Positions 50,517-59,694 of a stretch of DNA of 64,000 nucleotides are shown piece after piece (the first letter of the stretch is position 1; every line of letters begins with the position of its first letter). This DNA is from Flavobacteriaceae bacterium CRH (lineage in GTDB: Bacteria; Bacteroidota; Bacteroidia; Flavobacteriales; Flavobacteriaceae), in NCBI GenBank assembly GCA_001507425.1, contig LMAJ01000005.1, positions 124,001-188,000 of the forward strand, read 5' to 3'. The notes beneath the pieces are model-generated. The model did no database searches. It was not told where the DNA came from and saw nothing but the letters and a program-made list of their open reading frames with translations. The position numbers were made by a program, and so were the translations under genes.

Positions 50517-50993
50517 TTATTCTTTAGATCCTACCGTTTCATAATAAACATCAACAGAAAGTTTCGGTTGTGCTGATGCCATAACAGCGAGTTGATCACA
50601 GCGTTCGTTTTGAGGATGATTATTGTGGCCTTTAATCCATTTAAAATCGACTTTGTGTTTGCGGTAAATAATTAAAAAACGCTGCCATAAATCAGCATTT
50701 TTCCGACCTGCAAATTTCTTTTTCTCCCAGCCTAAAACCCATTTTTTTTCAACAGAATCAACGACATATTTAGAGTCTGAAACAACCAAAACCTTCATAT
50801 TCGGATTTTTTAGTTTCTCCAAACCAACAATAACAGCCAAAAGTTCCATTCTGTTATTAGTAGTAAGGCGAAAACCTTCGTAAAATTCTTTTTTATGTGG
50901 CGTTCCAACCAATTCCATCACGACACCATAGCCGCCATTTCCGGGATTTCCTTTTGCAGCACCATCTGTATATATATGTACTTCGTGATTCAT
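50517..50993 (-). CDS. rnhA: Ribonuclease HI
   Basis: A 158-residue RNase HI that cuts RNA in RNA-DNA hybrids. The metal-binding acidic residues are visible: Asp10 in IYTDGAAKGNPGNGGYG, Glu in NNRMELLAVIVGLE, Asp in VVSDSKYVVDS, and a C-terminal Asp in ERCDQLAV. KGHNNHPQNE is the conserved His loop. It is cytoplasmic and of normal length. Downstream repeats at about 50997-51120 lie upstream of its start, before purN. Confidence 0.93.
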   Translation of the reverse strand: MNHEVHIYTDGAAKGNPGNGGYGVVMELVGTPHKKEFYEGFRLTTNNRMELLAVIVGLEKLKNPNMKVLVVSDSKYVVDSVEKKWVLGWEKKKFAGRKNADLWQRFLIIYRKHKVDFKWIKGHNNHPQNERCDQLAVMASAQPKLSVDVYYETVGSKE

Positions 50994-50996
50994 TTT

Positions 50997-51120
50997 TTAG
51001 ACTTCTTATATATTAGATTTTTAGACTTCTTAGATTGTTGGATTTTTAGACTTTTATAATAATCGAAATAAATCTTGAGAGATTTAGAGGAGAGTCTAAG
51101 AAGTCTAACGATTTAAACAA
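50997..51120. repeat. Intergenic repeat (AGACTTCTTAGATTTTT family), second location
   Basis: TTTTTAGACTTCTTA occurs twice, with AGTCTAAGAAGTCTAA at the other end. The same elements and the same inverted layout fill 1318-1437, about 49.6 kb away. Confidence 0.7.
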
Positions 51121-51121
51121 T

Positions 51122-51685
51122 TTATTGTTCTAAGATAGTCTGAATAATTTCCGGAAAATGCTTTTGTTCTAATTCGTGAATCTTTTCGGCTACACTTTCA
51201 GGAGTATCATCATCTGTTAAGGCTATGTTTTGCTGGAATATGATACCGCCTTCGTCATAATTTTCATTTACATAATGAATTGAGATTCCGGTTTCTTTTT
51301 CCTTATTGTTTATTATAGCTCTGTGTATGTGCATTCCATACATTCCTTTTCCGCCATAATTAGGTAAAAGTGCCGGATGAATGTTGATTATTTTATTTGG
51401 ATATTGCTCGATTATATTTTCGGGGAATTTCAATAAAAAACCAGCCAAAACTATTAGATCCGGGTCGATTTCTTGTATTTTTTGTAAGACATTTCGATCC
51501 AAAAGTTCAGTTTTTGAGAAGATTTCGACCGGAATTTGATGATTTTTGGCTCTTTCGATAACTTTTGCTGCAGCATTATTGGTAAAAACCGAAACTACAT
51601 TTGCAATTTTTGAAGCTGCAAAATATTTAATAATGTTTTCTGCATTAGTTCCTGATCCTGAGGCAAAAACAATAATTTTTTTCAT
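51122..51685 (-). CDS. purN: Phosphoribosylglycinamide formyltransferase
   Basis: A 187-residue GART that adds a formyl group from formyl-THF to GAR in purine synthesis. The N-terminal FASGSGTNAENII binds the phosphate. The catalytic Asn-His-Asp set can be seen in IINIHPALLP (Asn, His) and YDEGGIIF (Asp). I use ATG 51685 (MKKIIVF); the frame extends upstream to 51784, but the extra part is hydrophobic and unlike purN. It is divergent from acpP. Confidence 0.93.
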   Translation of the reverse strand: MKKIIVFASGSGTNAENIIKYFAASKIANVVSVFTNNAAAKVIERAKNHQIPVEIFSKTELLDRNVLQKIQEIDPDLIVLAGFLLKFPENIIEQYPNKIINIHPALLPNYGGKGMYGMHIHRAIINNKEKETGISIHYVNENYDEGGIIFQQNIALTDDDTPESVAEKIHELEQKHFPEIIQTILEQ

Positions 51686-51801
51686 AATAGAGTTTATTTT
51701 GAGAATGCAAAAAACGGAATAAAAATCGAAAATAAATAGTATTAAAAGGGCTTTCTTGAAATTAATTTTATAAATTAGTATCACATTTATAAACTAAATA
51801 G

Positions 51802-51830
51802 TTGTTTTAAAATAAAGTTTTTTATTTTTG
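51802..51830 (+). promoter_or_regulatory. acpP promoter
   Basis: TTG (51802-51804), 18 bases, TATTTTTG (51823-51830), an exact Bacteroidetes promoter, 30 bp before acpP. Confidence 0.7.
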
Positions 51831-51860
51831 CCAACAAATTAAATTCTAAAATTAAAGATT

Positions 51861-52097
51861 ATGTCAGACATTGCATCAAGAGTAAAAGCGATTATCGTAG
51901 ACAAATTAGGCGTTGACGAAAACGAAGTTGTAACAGAAGCAAGCTTCACTAATGATTTAGGAGCTGACTCATTAGACACTGTTGAGCTTATTATGGAATT
52001 CGAAAAAGAATTTGATATCCAAATTCCAGACGATCAAGCAGAAAACATTGCTACTGTTGGTCAAGCTATTTCTTATATCGAAGAAGCTAAAAAATAA
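51861..52097 (+). CDS. acpP: Acyl carrier protein
   Basis: The primary 78-residue ACP for fatty acid synthesis. Ser37 in [11 protein letters not shown] carries phosphopantetheine. The sequence is close to that of E. coli AcpP and differs from the two pigment ACPs. It begins the housekeeping set acpP-fabF-rnc, separated from fabF by a long hairpin (52096-52200). Confidence 0.96.
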   Translation: MSDIASRVKAIIVDKLGVDENEVVTEASFTNDLGADSLDTVELIMEFEKEFDIQIPDDQAENIATVGQAISYIEEAKK

Positions 52098-52200
52098 TAA
52101 TATCACACCCGAATTTTAAAAATTCCAAATTTGAATGTCCAAATCCCAAATTGGAATTTGTTTTTTAAGAATTGGAATTTTTAAAAGTCGGGTGTTATTA
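52096..52200. repeat. Long hairpin between acpP and fabF
   Basis: The left arm (about 52096-52129) TAATATCACACCCGAATTTT then AAAAATTCCAA pairs almost perfectly with the right arm (about 52172-52200), giving about 27 base pairs. The inner part has AAATTGGAATTTG and other AATTCC units like those at about 49810-49845. It begins at the acpP stop codon and may shape RNA processing or abundance of acpP versus fabF. Confidence 0.7.
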
Positions 52201-52336
52201 TTTTTTTAAAATTTTAAAATTCGATTGGTTTTCAATCAAAAAGATATATTTATATTGTAATACCCATAGCTCTTAAGTACACAAAACAGTTAAGAAAGCG
52301 TGGGTTTTATTTGTTTAAAGTACAAAATACATATTT

Positions 52337-53590
52337 ATGACGTTAAAGCGAGTTGTTGTAACAGGATTAGGTGCTCTTACTCCTATCGGGAATAATATCC
52401 AGGATTATTGGGAGGCACTTGTGAATGGGGTAAGCGGAGCCGCTCCTATCACGTATTATGATACAGAGAAGCATAAAACGAAATTTGCCTGTGAAGTAAA
52501 AAACTTCAATATTGAAGAATACATGGATCGCAAGGAATCTCGAAGATTAGATAAATTCGCTCAATATGCTGTTGCTGCAAGTGACGAGGCTATTAAAGAT
52601 GCCGGACTTACTAATGATAATATCGACAAAACAAGAGTTGGTGTTATTTGGGGAGCAGGAATTGGTGGTTTAGAAACTTTTCAGGAAGAGGTAATTTATT
52701 ACGCGAAAGGTGACGGAACACCAAAATTCAATCCGTTTTTTATTCCTAAAATGATTGCCGATATTGCACCAGCACACATTTCGATGCGTAATGGATATAT
52801 GGGACCAAATTATACTACTGTTTCTGCATGTGCATCTTCTGCAAATGCGTTAATTGATGCTTTCAATTACATTCGTTTAGGAATGTGTGATGTTATTGTA
52901 TCAGGCGGATCTGAAGCTGCAATTACGATTGCAGGTATGGGAGGTTTTAACTCGATGCACGCTTTATCTACAAGAAATGAAAGTCCGGAAACGGCTTCAA
53001 GACCTTTTGACGGAACCAGAGACGGTTTTGTATTAGGAGAAGGAGCAGGAGCTTTAGTTCTTGAAGAATATGAACATGCTAAAGCCAGAGGCGCAAAAAT
53101 TTATTGCGAAGTTGGCGGAGGCGGAATGTCATCTGATGCTTATCACTTAACTGCACCACATCCGGAAGGAATTGGAGTTATTGCAGTAATGAAAAATACA
53201 TTAAGAGATGCAGGAATGAATCCGGAAGATGTTGATCATATCAATACACACGGAACTTCCACTCCGTTAGGAGATGTTGCCGAATTGAAAGCAATTAGTG
53301 CAGTTTTTGGCGAACATGCAAAAAATATCAACATCAACTCAACAAAATCAATGACAGGACATTTACTTGGTGCTGCCGGAGCTATTGAAGCTATTGCTTC
53401 TATTTTAGCAATGCAACACGGTATTGTTCCTCCAACGATTAACCATACAGTAGTTGACGAAAATATCGATCCGGCATTAAACCTTACCTTAAACAAACCT
53501 CAAAAAAGAGAGGTAAATGTTGCTATGAGTAACACTTTTGGGTTTGGTGGCCACAATGCTTGTGTATTGTTTAAAAAATTAGTTGACTAG
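52337..53590 (+). CDS. fabF: 3-oxoacyl-ACP synthase II
   Basis: A 417-residue housekeeping KAS II. The triad is Cys164 in VSACASSANA, His304 in NTHGTSTPLGD, and His341 in MTGHLLGAAG. GFGGHNACVLF is the usual C-terminus. It elongates fatty acids to the final length. Position between acpP and rnc is the standard order. It is distinct from the pigment ketosynthases, which have more divergent sequences. Confidence 0.96.
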   Translation: MTLKRVVVTGLGALTPIGNNIQDYWEALVNGVSGAAPITYYDTEKHKTKFACEVKNFNIEEYMDRKESRRLDKFAQYAVAASDEAIKDAGLTNDNIDKTRVGVIWGAGIGGLETFQEEVIYYAKGDGTPKFNPFFIPKMIADIAPAHISMRNGYMGPNYTTVSACASSANALIDAFNYIRLGMCDVIVSGGSEAAITIAGMGGFNSMHALSTRNESPETASRPFDGTRDGFVLGEGAGALVLEEYEHAKARGAKIYCEVGGGGMSSDAYHLTAPHPEGIGVIAVMKNTLRDAGMNPEDVDHINTHGTSTPLGDVAELKAISAVFGEHAKNININSTKSMTGHLLGAAGAIEAIASILAMQHGIVPPTINHTVVDENIDPALNLTLNKPQKREVNVAMSNTFGFGGHNACVLFKKLVD

Positions 53591-53598
53591 TTTTGTCT

Positions 53599-54339
53599 AT
53601 GAATATTATCAAAAAAATATTTTCAAAATCCCGTTCTCAAGAAGACGGGATTTTTTTTGACACTATTCAGAAAATACTTGGTTTTCAGCCACTTTCGATT
53701 GATTTTTATAAGAAAGCGTTTACGCATCGCTCTTCTAATAAATTAGACGAGTCCGGAAATCCAATTAATTATGAACGATTAGAGTTTTTAGGTGATGCTA
53801 TGTTAAGTGCTGTAATTGCGGCACATTTATTTAACAAAGCCCCAAACGGCGATGAAGGTTATTTAACCAAAATGCGCTCTAAAATTGTAAGCCGTGAACA
53901 CTTGAATGAGTTAGGTAAAGACTTAAACTTGGTTCGTTTTGTAGAAAGCAAAGTACCTGTTCAGCATTTTGGAGAAAACATTCATGGTAATATTTTCGAA
54001 TCACTTGTTGGTGCTATTTATTTAGATCGCGGTTATTCTTTCTGTGAAAAATTTATTCAAAAAAGAGTCATTACTCCTTATGTAGATATTGCACGACTTG
54101 AAGGAAAAGTAATCAGTTATAAAAGTTTGGTTATCGAATGGTGTCAGAAAGAAAAGAGAATCTTTCATTATGACATTTTTGAAGACAACGGAATTGACGG
54201 TCAACGCTTATTTGGCGTGAAGTTAAGTATAGACGACAAAGTAATTGCAAGGGCAAGAGCAACTTCAAAAAAGAAAGCAGAAGAAAAAGCATCGCAACGT
54301 GCCTATTTTGCTTTTCAGGAGAAAATAGATAAGAAATAA
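53599..54339 (+). CDS. rnc: Ribonuclease III
   Basis: A 246-residue enzyme that cuts double-stranded RNA. The nuclease signature NYERLEFLGDAML is near residue 55, with a further acidic cluster at FESLVGAIYLDRGY. A C-terminal double-stranded RNA-binding domain (YKSLVIEWCQKEKRI... ARATSKKKAEEKASQRAY) follows. The frame is open from a TTG at 53593, but ATG 53599 is preferred. It starts 8 bp after fabF. Confidence 0.95.
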   Translation: MNIIKKIFSKSRSQEDGIFFDTIQKILGFQPLSIDFYKKAFTHRSSNKLDESGNPINYERLEFLGDAMLSAVIAAHLFNKAPNGDEGYLTKMRSKIVSREHLNELGKDLNLVRFVESKVPVQHFGENIHGNIFESLVGAIYLDRGYSFCEKFIQKRVITPYVDIARLEGKVISYKSLVIEWCQKEKRIFHYDIFEDNGIDGQRLFGVKLSIDDKVIARARATSKKKAEEKASQRAYFAFQEKIDKK

Positions 54340-54464
54340 CTACAATATTATTGTAATTTCCTTAAGACTATAACGTTTTCGTTTATAAATTAACAAAAAC
54401 ATCCACATCATAGCTATAGATGCTCCAATAGAAATAGTATATTTACACCTAGATTTTTCATGAT

Positions 54465-54953
54465 ATGGCAATTCATAGATTGGATTTAGACGAATTTGAC
54501 GAAATTGATTATTATTTAATGGCAATTCATACTTCATTAGAAGATTACAGATTGGCCTATTTTATCAATAAAAAACTTCCGATAAACTTAAGTAAGAGCA
54601 AAAACGAGATCCATGCTCAAACTAAGGAAGGAGAGGCAAATTTTTCTAGATTTTATTATTATGACTCTGAGAAAGCCGTTACATGGAATCTGATTCAGAA
54701 TAAAAATGAAATCATTTCAGTGAGTAAAAATGATTTCCAGAATTTGTTTTCCAATGAAACAAGTGAGGTTTCAACAACAATTCATTTACTTCCTGAATTC
54801 AAAAAAGTAGATTTTTTCCTGAAAATAGAGAATAGTGAAGAGGCTATTGATTTTTCAGAAATTCAGCAACAATTAAATGCCATCGAGAGTATCGTAGCTA
54901 TTTATGTTGTTGATACCAATAAAATAAAATCAAAAAACAATTTAATTTTTTAA
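54465..54953 (+). CDS. IPExxxVDY family protein
   Basis: A 162-residue Bacteroidetes protein. The family name motif is present as LPEFKKVDF near residue 108 (Leu for Ile, and Phe for Tyr). The N-terminal part YLMAIHTSLEDYRLAYFINKKL is also conserved. No catalytic residues are known. It lies 5 bp before pyruvate kinase and is likely translated on the same message, a common arrangement in Flavobacteria. Function unknown. Confidence 0.88.
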   Translation: MAIHRLDLDEFDEIDYYLMAIHTSLEDYRLAYFINKKLPINLSKSKNEIHAQTKEGEANFSRFYYYDSEKAVTWNLIQNKNEIISVSKNDFQNLFSNETSEVSTTIHLLPEFKKVDFFLKIENSEEAIDFSEIQQQLNAIESIVAIYVVDTNKIKSKNNLIF

Positions 54954-54958
54954 AAAAA

Positions 54959-56389
54959 ATGCTAACAAACAAAAAAACTAAAATTGTAGCTACACTTGGG
55001 CCTGCATGTAGTACGAGAGAGATTATCAAAGATATGATCGATGCAGGGGTTAATGTGTTTAGAGTCAATTTTTCGCATGCAGATTACGAAGGTGTAAAAG
55101 ATAAAATTAATATTATTAGAGGCCTTAACGAAGAGTTTGGTTACACAACTGCAATCCTTGGAGATTTGCAGGGACCAAAACTTAGAGTTGGTGTAATGGA
55201 AGAAGGAACTGTAGTAAATGATGGTGATTTAATCACTTTTACAACTGCAGAAGATATTATTGGAACTGCTTCTAAAGTATTCATGAAATATCAGAATTTT
55301 CCAAATGATGTTAATCCTGGAGAGCGTATTTTGCTTGATGACGGAAAACTTATTTTTGAAATTATTTCTACGAATAAAAAAACAGAAGTTGTTGCTAAAG
55401 TAATTCAGGGTGGAGAATTAAAATCTAAAAAAGGGGTTAATCTTCCAAACACTAAAATTTCTTTACCGGCTTTAACTGAAAAAGATATTGCAGATGCTAT
55501 TTTTGCTATTGAGCAAAAAGTAGACTGGATTGCACTTTCGTTTGTAAAAACACCTCGCGATTTACAAGATTTACAAGAATTAATCGCTAAACATTCTGAA
55601 TATAAAATTCCAATCGTTGCTAAAATTGAAATGCCGGAAGCTCTAGAGAACATGGATAAAATTATAGCATATTGTGATGCCTTAATGGTTGCTCGTGGAG
55701 ATTTAGGAGTTGAACTTCCTGCACACGAAGTACCTTTAGTACAAAAAGATTTGATTCGCAGAGCTAAAATAGCAAGAATTCCTGTTATCGTTGCGACTCA
55801 AATGATGGAAACAATGATTACAAGTTTAACGCCAACAAGAGCTGAGGTTAACGACGTTGCAAACTCTGTAATGGATGGAGCTGATGCGGTAATGTTGTCT
55901 GGAGAAACTGCTACAGGAAATTATCCGGTACAAGTAATTCAAAAAATGACTCAAATTTGTGAGGCTGTTGAAGATTCACCGCTTATTCAGGTTCCGCAAA
56001 ACACACCACAAATCAAAACTAAACGTTTTGTTACTAAAACAGTTTGTCACCAGGCAGCTTTATTAGCAAATGAAATTAAAGCAAAAGCAATTTGTACTTT
56101 AACAAATAGCGGATATACAGCTTTTCAAATTTCGGCTTGGAGACCTTCAGCACATATTTTGGTATTTACTTCAAACAGAAGAATCTTAACACAATTGAAT
56201 TTATTATGGGGAGTAAAATCATACTTCTATGATAAAGACGAAAGTACAGATGATACTGTTACAGATGTTAACGAAATTGCAGTTCAAAAAGGTTACGCTG
56301 TAAAAGGTGATTATTTAATTAACCTTGCAGCAATGCCAATTAAAGATAAAGGAATGGTAAATACCATGAGAGTTTCTGAAATAGAATAG
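54959..56389 (+). CDS. pyk: Pyruvate kinase
   Basis: A 476-residue glycolytic kinase that makes ATP and pyruvate from PEP. N-terminal KIVATLGPACS and RVNFSHAD, the active-site loop KIEMPEALENMDKI (Lys and Glu), the metal site MVARGDLGVELP, and MLSGETATGNYP are all present. The length is typical. A terminator follows at 56416-56450. Confidence 0.96.
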   Translation: MLTNKKTKIVATLGPACSTREIIKDMIDAGVNVFRVNFSHADYEGVKDKINIIRGLNEEFGYTTAILGDLQGPKLRVGVMEEGTVVNDGDLITFTTAEDIIGTASKVFMKYQNFPNDVNPGERILLDDGKLIFEIISTNKKTEVVAKVIQGGELKSKKGVNLPNTKISLPALTEKDIADAIFAIEQKVDWIALSFVKTPRDLQDLQELIAKHSEYKIPIVAKIEMPEALENMDKIIAYCDALMVARGDLGVELPAHEVPLVQKDLIRRAKIARIPVIVATQMMETMITSLTPTRAEVNDVANSVMDGADAVMLSGETATGNYPVQVIQKMTQICEAVEDSPLIQVPQNTPQIKTKRFVTKTVCHQAALLANEIKAKAICTLTNSGYTAFQISAWRPSAHILVFTSNRRILTQLNLLWGVKSYFYDKDESTDDTVTDVNEIAVQKGYAVKGDYLINLAAMPIKDKGMVNTMRVSEIE

Positions 56390-56415
56390 TTTTCTTTTAT
56401 AAAGATTACAATATT

Positions 56416-56450
56416 AAAAAGCCATCAAAATTATTTTTGATGGCTTTTTT
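56416..56450 (+). terminator. Terminator of pyk
   Basis: Arms AAAAAGCCATCAAAA and TTTTGATGGCTTTTT around TTAT, with a T run. Confidence 0.9.
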
Positions 56451-56875
56451 GCGTATAATAAATTTCCTTAATGTAAAGACATATTAATCTTTCATCTTTA
56501 AATCTTCTTTCATTTAAACCCTTATTAGGTTTGTAATTTCTTTCGAACAAATGTAAAAAACTAACTTTAAAAAGGATGATTTTTAGTAATCTGATTTGAA
56601 AAAGACTAAATCCTATAAGCAGTAGCCTTTTTAACGTTCCATTTTATAAAATGAAACAATGTACATGAAAGTTATTACAATTCTTACATTTTTTAATTAC
56701 TAATTTTGAAGTACTTAAAAAAAATATTATGATTTTTTTGGGAGTTTTCTAAATGATGGTTTAAAAGCCGGCCAAACTTAATATATGAATTATCTTACAT
56801 ATATATGTTTGTGTCAATTTTAAGAATTAAGTTTTTTACAAACAAACAAAAGAATTACTAACAAATTTTATTACC
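56451..56875. other. Intergenic region upstream of the sulfatase
   Basis: About 425 bases without a gene. It is AT-rich. A -7 promoter element is at 56804-56811. No repeat, RNA gene or further hairpin stands out. Confidence 0.55.
56804..56811 (+). promoter_or_regulatory. -7 element for the sulfatase gene
   Basis: TATGTTTG, exact TAnnTTTG, 64 bp before the ATG at 56876. A -33 TTG is not clear. Confidence 0.5.
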
Positions 56876-58519
56876 ATGAAAGAAAGTAAACTTAAATGTG
56901 GATTTAAAAATGCAATAATGCTGTTAACATTAATGTGCCTGACGGTGCAGGTGCAGGGTCAAAATACGAAAAAACCTAATGTTCTCATCATTTGGGGAGA
57001 TGATATTGGTATAAGTAATATTAGCGCCTACAGCAGTGGTTTAATGGGATATACAACTCCTAATATTGACCGAATTGGAACTGAAGGAGAACGTTTTTTA
57101 CAATATTATGGAGAACAAAGCTGTACGGCTGGTCGTGCTGCCCTGGTAACGGGACAACACGGAATAAGAACTGGTTTGACAAAAGTAGGATATCCTGGCG
57201 CTCCAATGGGCATGAGTCAGTTAGATCCTTCTATTGGGGGCATTATGAAAAACTTAGGCTATGCTACAGGGCAATTTGGTAAAAATCATCTTGGAGACCG
57301 TAATGAGAATTTGCCTACTGTAAACGGTTTTGATGAATTTTTTGGAAATCTATATCACTTAAATGCCGAAGAGGAACCAGAATTACCAGATTATCCAAAA
57401 GATCCGGCATATTTAGCGAAATACAGCCCAAGAGGAGTGTTAAAGTGTACAGCTTCAGGTACAGATGATGGTACTGTTGATCCGCGTTTTGGTAAAGTTG
57501 GTAAACAAAGAATTGAAGATACAGGACCGCTTACTAAAAAAAGAATGGAAACAGTTGATGATGAAACATCAGCAGCAGCTATCGATTTTATCAAAAGACA
57601 AAATGCAGCCGGAAAACCTTTCTTCGTTTGGTGGAATGGTACTCGTATGCACTTGCGTACACATGTTAGGGCTGAAAATCGTGGAAAATATACGCACGGT
57701 GACAGTGAGTATAATGATGGTATGATCGAGCATGATATTACTGTTGGAACTTTGCTAAAAGTATTGGATGATTTAGGAATTGCCGATAATACTATCGTAG
57801 TGTATTCTACAGACAATGGTCCGCACATGAACTCGTGGCCAGACGCTGCGATGACTCCATTTCGTTCTGAGAAAAACACGAACTGGGAAGGTGCATTTAG
57901 AGTTCCTTGTATGGTTCGCTGGCCTGGTGTAATTAAACCCGGACAAGTAACCAATGAATTAATGAGTCACAATGACTGGCTTCCAACTTTAGCTGCAATT
58001 GCAGGAGAGCCAGATTTGACAAAAAAACTATTAAGTGGATATAAGGCTAACGGAAATACTTATAAAGTGCATTTAGACGGATTTGATCAATCTAACTTAT
58101 TAAGAGGAACCGCAAAGAGTGCCAGAAATAAATTCTTTTATTCTGATGATGATGGTCTTTTAGTTGGCTTACGTGAAGGAGACTATAAATACGTATTTGC
58201 TGAACAACGTAAAGAAGGTACTATGGGGGTTTGGGCAGAACCATTTACAAAATTGCGACTGCAAAAAATATTCAATTTATATCAGGACCCTTATGAAAGA
58301 GCTGATATTACATCAAATACCTATTGGGATTGGGTTCTTAATCATGTAGGTTCAGCTTACGGAATGATTCAGGACGTAGTAGATTTTGCAGGAACATTCA
58401 GAGAATATCCACCTCGTTCGATTCCACCTAGTTTTTCTCCATATACTATTATGGATGAAACACTTGAACAAATTAAAATGCAAAAAGCGATGAATCAGGC
58501 AGCATCAAAGAAAAAATAG
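56876..58519 (+). CDS. Secreted arylsulfatase-type sulfatase
   Basis: A 547-residue sulfatase with a signal peptide (about 1-28, ending VQGQ). Metal ligands Asp42-Asp43 are in WGDDIGIS. The site for formylglycine is Cys83 in SCTAGRAAL, where the usual CxPxR is CxAxR. KNHLGDR (catalytic Lys and His), YSTDNGPHMNSWP (Asp, Asn), and FDEFFGN are also typical. It should be periplasmic or outer-surface and release sulfate from a sulfated aryl or glycan substrate. A hairpin and the HAD gene follow, in the same direction. Confidence 0.9.
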   Translation: MKESKLKCGFKNAIMLLTLMCLTVQVQGQNTKKPNVLIIWGDDIGISNISAYSSGLMGYTTPNIDRIGTEGERFLQYYGEQSCTAGRAALVTGQHGIRTGLTKVGYPGAPMGMSQLDPSIGGIMKNLGYATGQFGKNHLGDRNENLPTVNGFDEFFGNLYHLNAEEEPELPDYPKDPAYLAKYSPRGVLKCTASGTDDGTVDPRFGKVGKQRIEDTGPLTKKRMETVDDETSAAAIDFIKRQNAAGKPFFVWWNGTRMHLRTHVRAENRGKYTHGDSEYNDGMIEHDITVGTLLKVLDDLGIADNTIVVYSTDNGPHMNSWPDAAMTPFRSEKNTNWEGAFRVPCMVRWPGVIKPGQVTNELMSHNDWLPTLAAIAGEPDLTKKLLSGYKANGNTYKVHLDGFDQSNLLRGTAKSARNKFFYSDDDGLLVGLREGDYKYVFAEQRKEGTMGVWAEPFTKLRLQKIFNLYQDPYERADITSNTYWDWVLNHVGSAYGMIQDVVDFAGTFREYPPRSIPPSFSPYTIMDETLEQIKMQKAMNQAASKKK

Positions 58520-58531
58520 TAAAATATAAAG

Positions 58532-58563
58532 TAGAGCTTGAATCTCCCATACTTCAAGCTCTA
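58532..58563 (+). terminator. Hairpin after the sulfatase gene
   Basis: Arms TAGAGCTTGAA and TTCAAGCTCTA around TCTCCCATAC; few T's follow, so it may attenuate rather than end transcription before the HAD gene. Confidence 0.7.
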
Positions 58564-58583
58564 TTAATTTAAAAATCAATATC

Positions 58584-59594
58584 ATGTATAGAAAAATATA
58601 TCTATTGCCTCTGTTATTTTTACTGTTTTCATGTAAAAAAAATGAAATAACCGCTACTGTAAATCCTAAAGACAGTACGGCTTCTATTGCGTATAGCGAT
58701 AATCCATTGCCAAGCTGGAATGATGGTCAATTAAAAAACGACATTATTGCCTACGTAAAAAAAGTCACTTCAGAAGGAACACCAGATTTTGTTCCGATTG
58801 TAAACAGAATTGCCACTTTTGATAACGACGGAACACTTTGGGCTGAAAAACCTTATGTTCAGGAATTATTTGCTTTTTACCGAGTTAAGAAAATGGTAGA
58901 AGCAAATCCTGCTTTGGCTCAAAAACAACCTTTTAAAGCAGTTATTGAAAAAGACAAATCATTTTTTGAAAAAGGCGGAGATAAAGCACTTATAGAACTG
59001 GTTGCTGCGACGCACACCGGAATGACCGAAGATGAATTTGATGCATCTACAAAAGAATTTTTTGCAGGAGCTAAATATCCCGGAAAAAATGTTTCTCTTA
59101 AGCAAATAAGATACCAGCCACAATTAGAACTGTTGAACTATTTGCGAGCCAACGGATTTAAAACATTTATTGTTACAGGCGGAACCGTAGAAGTGGTCCG
59201 CGCAATATCTGCTGATTTCTACGGAATTCCTAAAGATCAGGTAGTAGGCACTTCCTTCAAATATAAATTTGATGATGCAAAGAATGCTATTCAAAGACAA
59301 CCTGCTTTAGATCATTTTAATGATAAAGAAGGAAAACCTGTTGGCATACAATTGCATATTGGCCAACGTCCAGTTTTTGCCTGCGGAAACGAAGGCGGAG
59401 CCGGTGACATTGCCATGTTAAAATATTCGCAGGGAAATAAATATCCTTCTTTTCAATTACTTATAAATCATAATGATTCGATTAGGGAATATAATTATCA
59501 GGAAAAAGATAATTTGTCATTAAATGCAGCATCGAATAACAAATGGCACATAGTGAGCATTAAAGACGATTGGAAAAAAGTTTTTGCAGATTGA
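58584..59594 (+). CDS. HAD-family phosphatase lipoprotein
   Basis: A 336-residue protein with a lipobox (LLFSC, Cys17). The HAD motif I is TFDNDGTLW (Asp80 nucleophile, Asp82). The motif II-like FKTFIVTGGTVEVVRA (Thr/Gly region) follows, and the GNEGGAGDIAMLKYS segment near residue 275 holds acidic residues of motif IV. It should be a periplasmic phosphatase or related hydrolase anchored to a membrane. The gene follows the sulfatase and may act with it on a sulfated or phosphorylated substrate. The substrate is not evident. Confidence 0.85.
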   Translation: MYRKIYLLPLLFLLFSCKKNEITATVNPKDSTASIAYSDNPLPSWNDGQLKNDIIAYVKKVTSEGTPDFVPIVNRIATFDNDGTLWAEKPYVQELFAFYRVKKMVEANPALAQKQPFKAVIEKDKSFFEKGGDKALIELVAATHTGMTEDEFDASTKEFFAGAKYPGKNVSLKQIRYQPQLELLNYLRANGFKTFIVTGGTVEVVRAISADFYGIPKDQVVGTSFKYKFDDAKNAIQRQPALDHFNDKEGKPVGIQLHIGQRPVFACGNEGGAGDIAMLKYSQGNKYPSFQLLINHNDSIREYNYQEKDNLSLNAASNNKWHIVSIKDDWKKVFAD

Positions 59595-59615
59595 AATTTT
59601 GAGTTAGTTAGAATG

Positions 59616-59655
59616 AAATGAAACAGTTTTTAGAAATTAAAAATTGTTTCATTTT
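59616..59655 (+). terminator. Hairpin after the HAD gene
   Basis: AAATGAAAC...TTTTTA pairs with TAAAAA...GTTTCATTT; it ends in a T run. Likely terminator. Confidence 0.7.
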
Positions 59656-59694
59656 GATTTTAAAAATGATTAATAATTTTTAGATGGAATAATT

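Noticed and set aside
54340..54537. 65-residue minus-strand frame between rnc and the IPExxxVDY gene
   Set aside because: It overlaps the start of the IPExxxVDY gene and has no recognisable features.
57391..57954. 187-residue frame on the minus strand opposite the sulfatase
   Set aside because: It lies fully inside a gene with a clear signal peptide and active-site motifs; the reverse frame has no recognisable motif.
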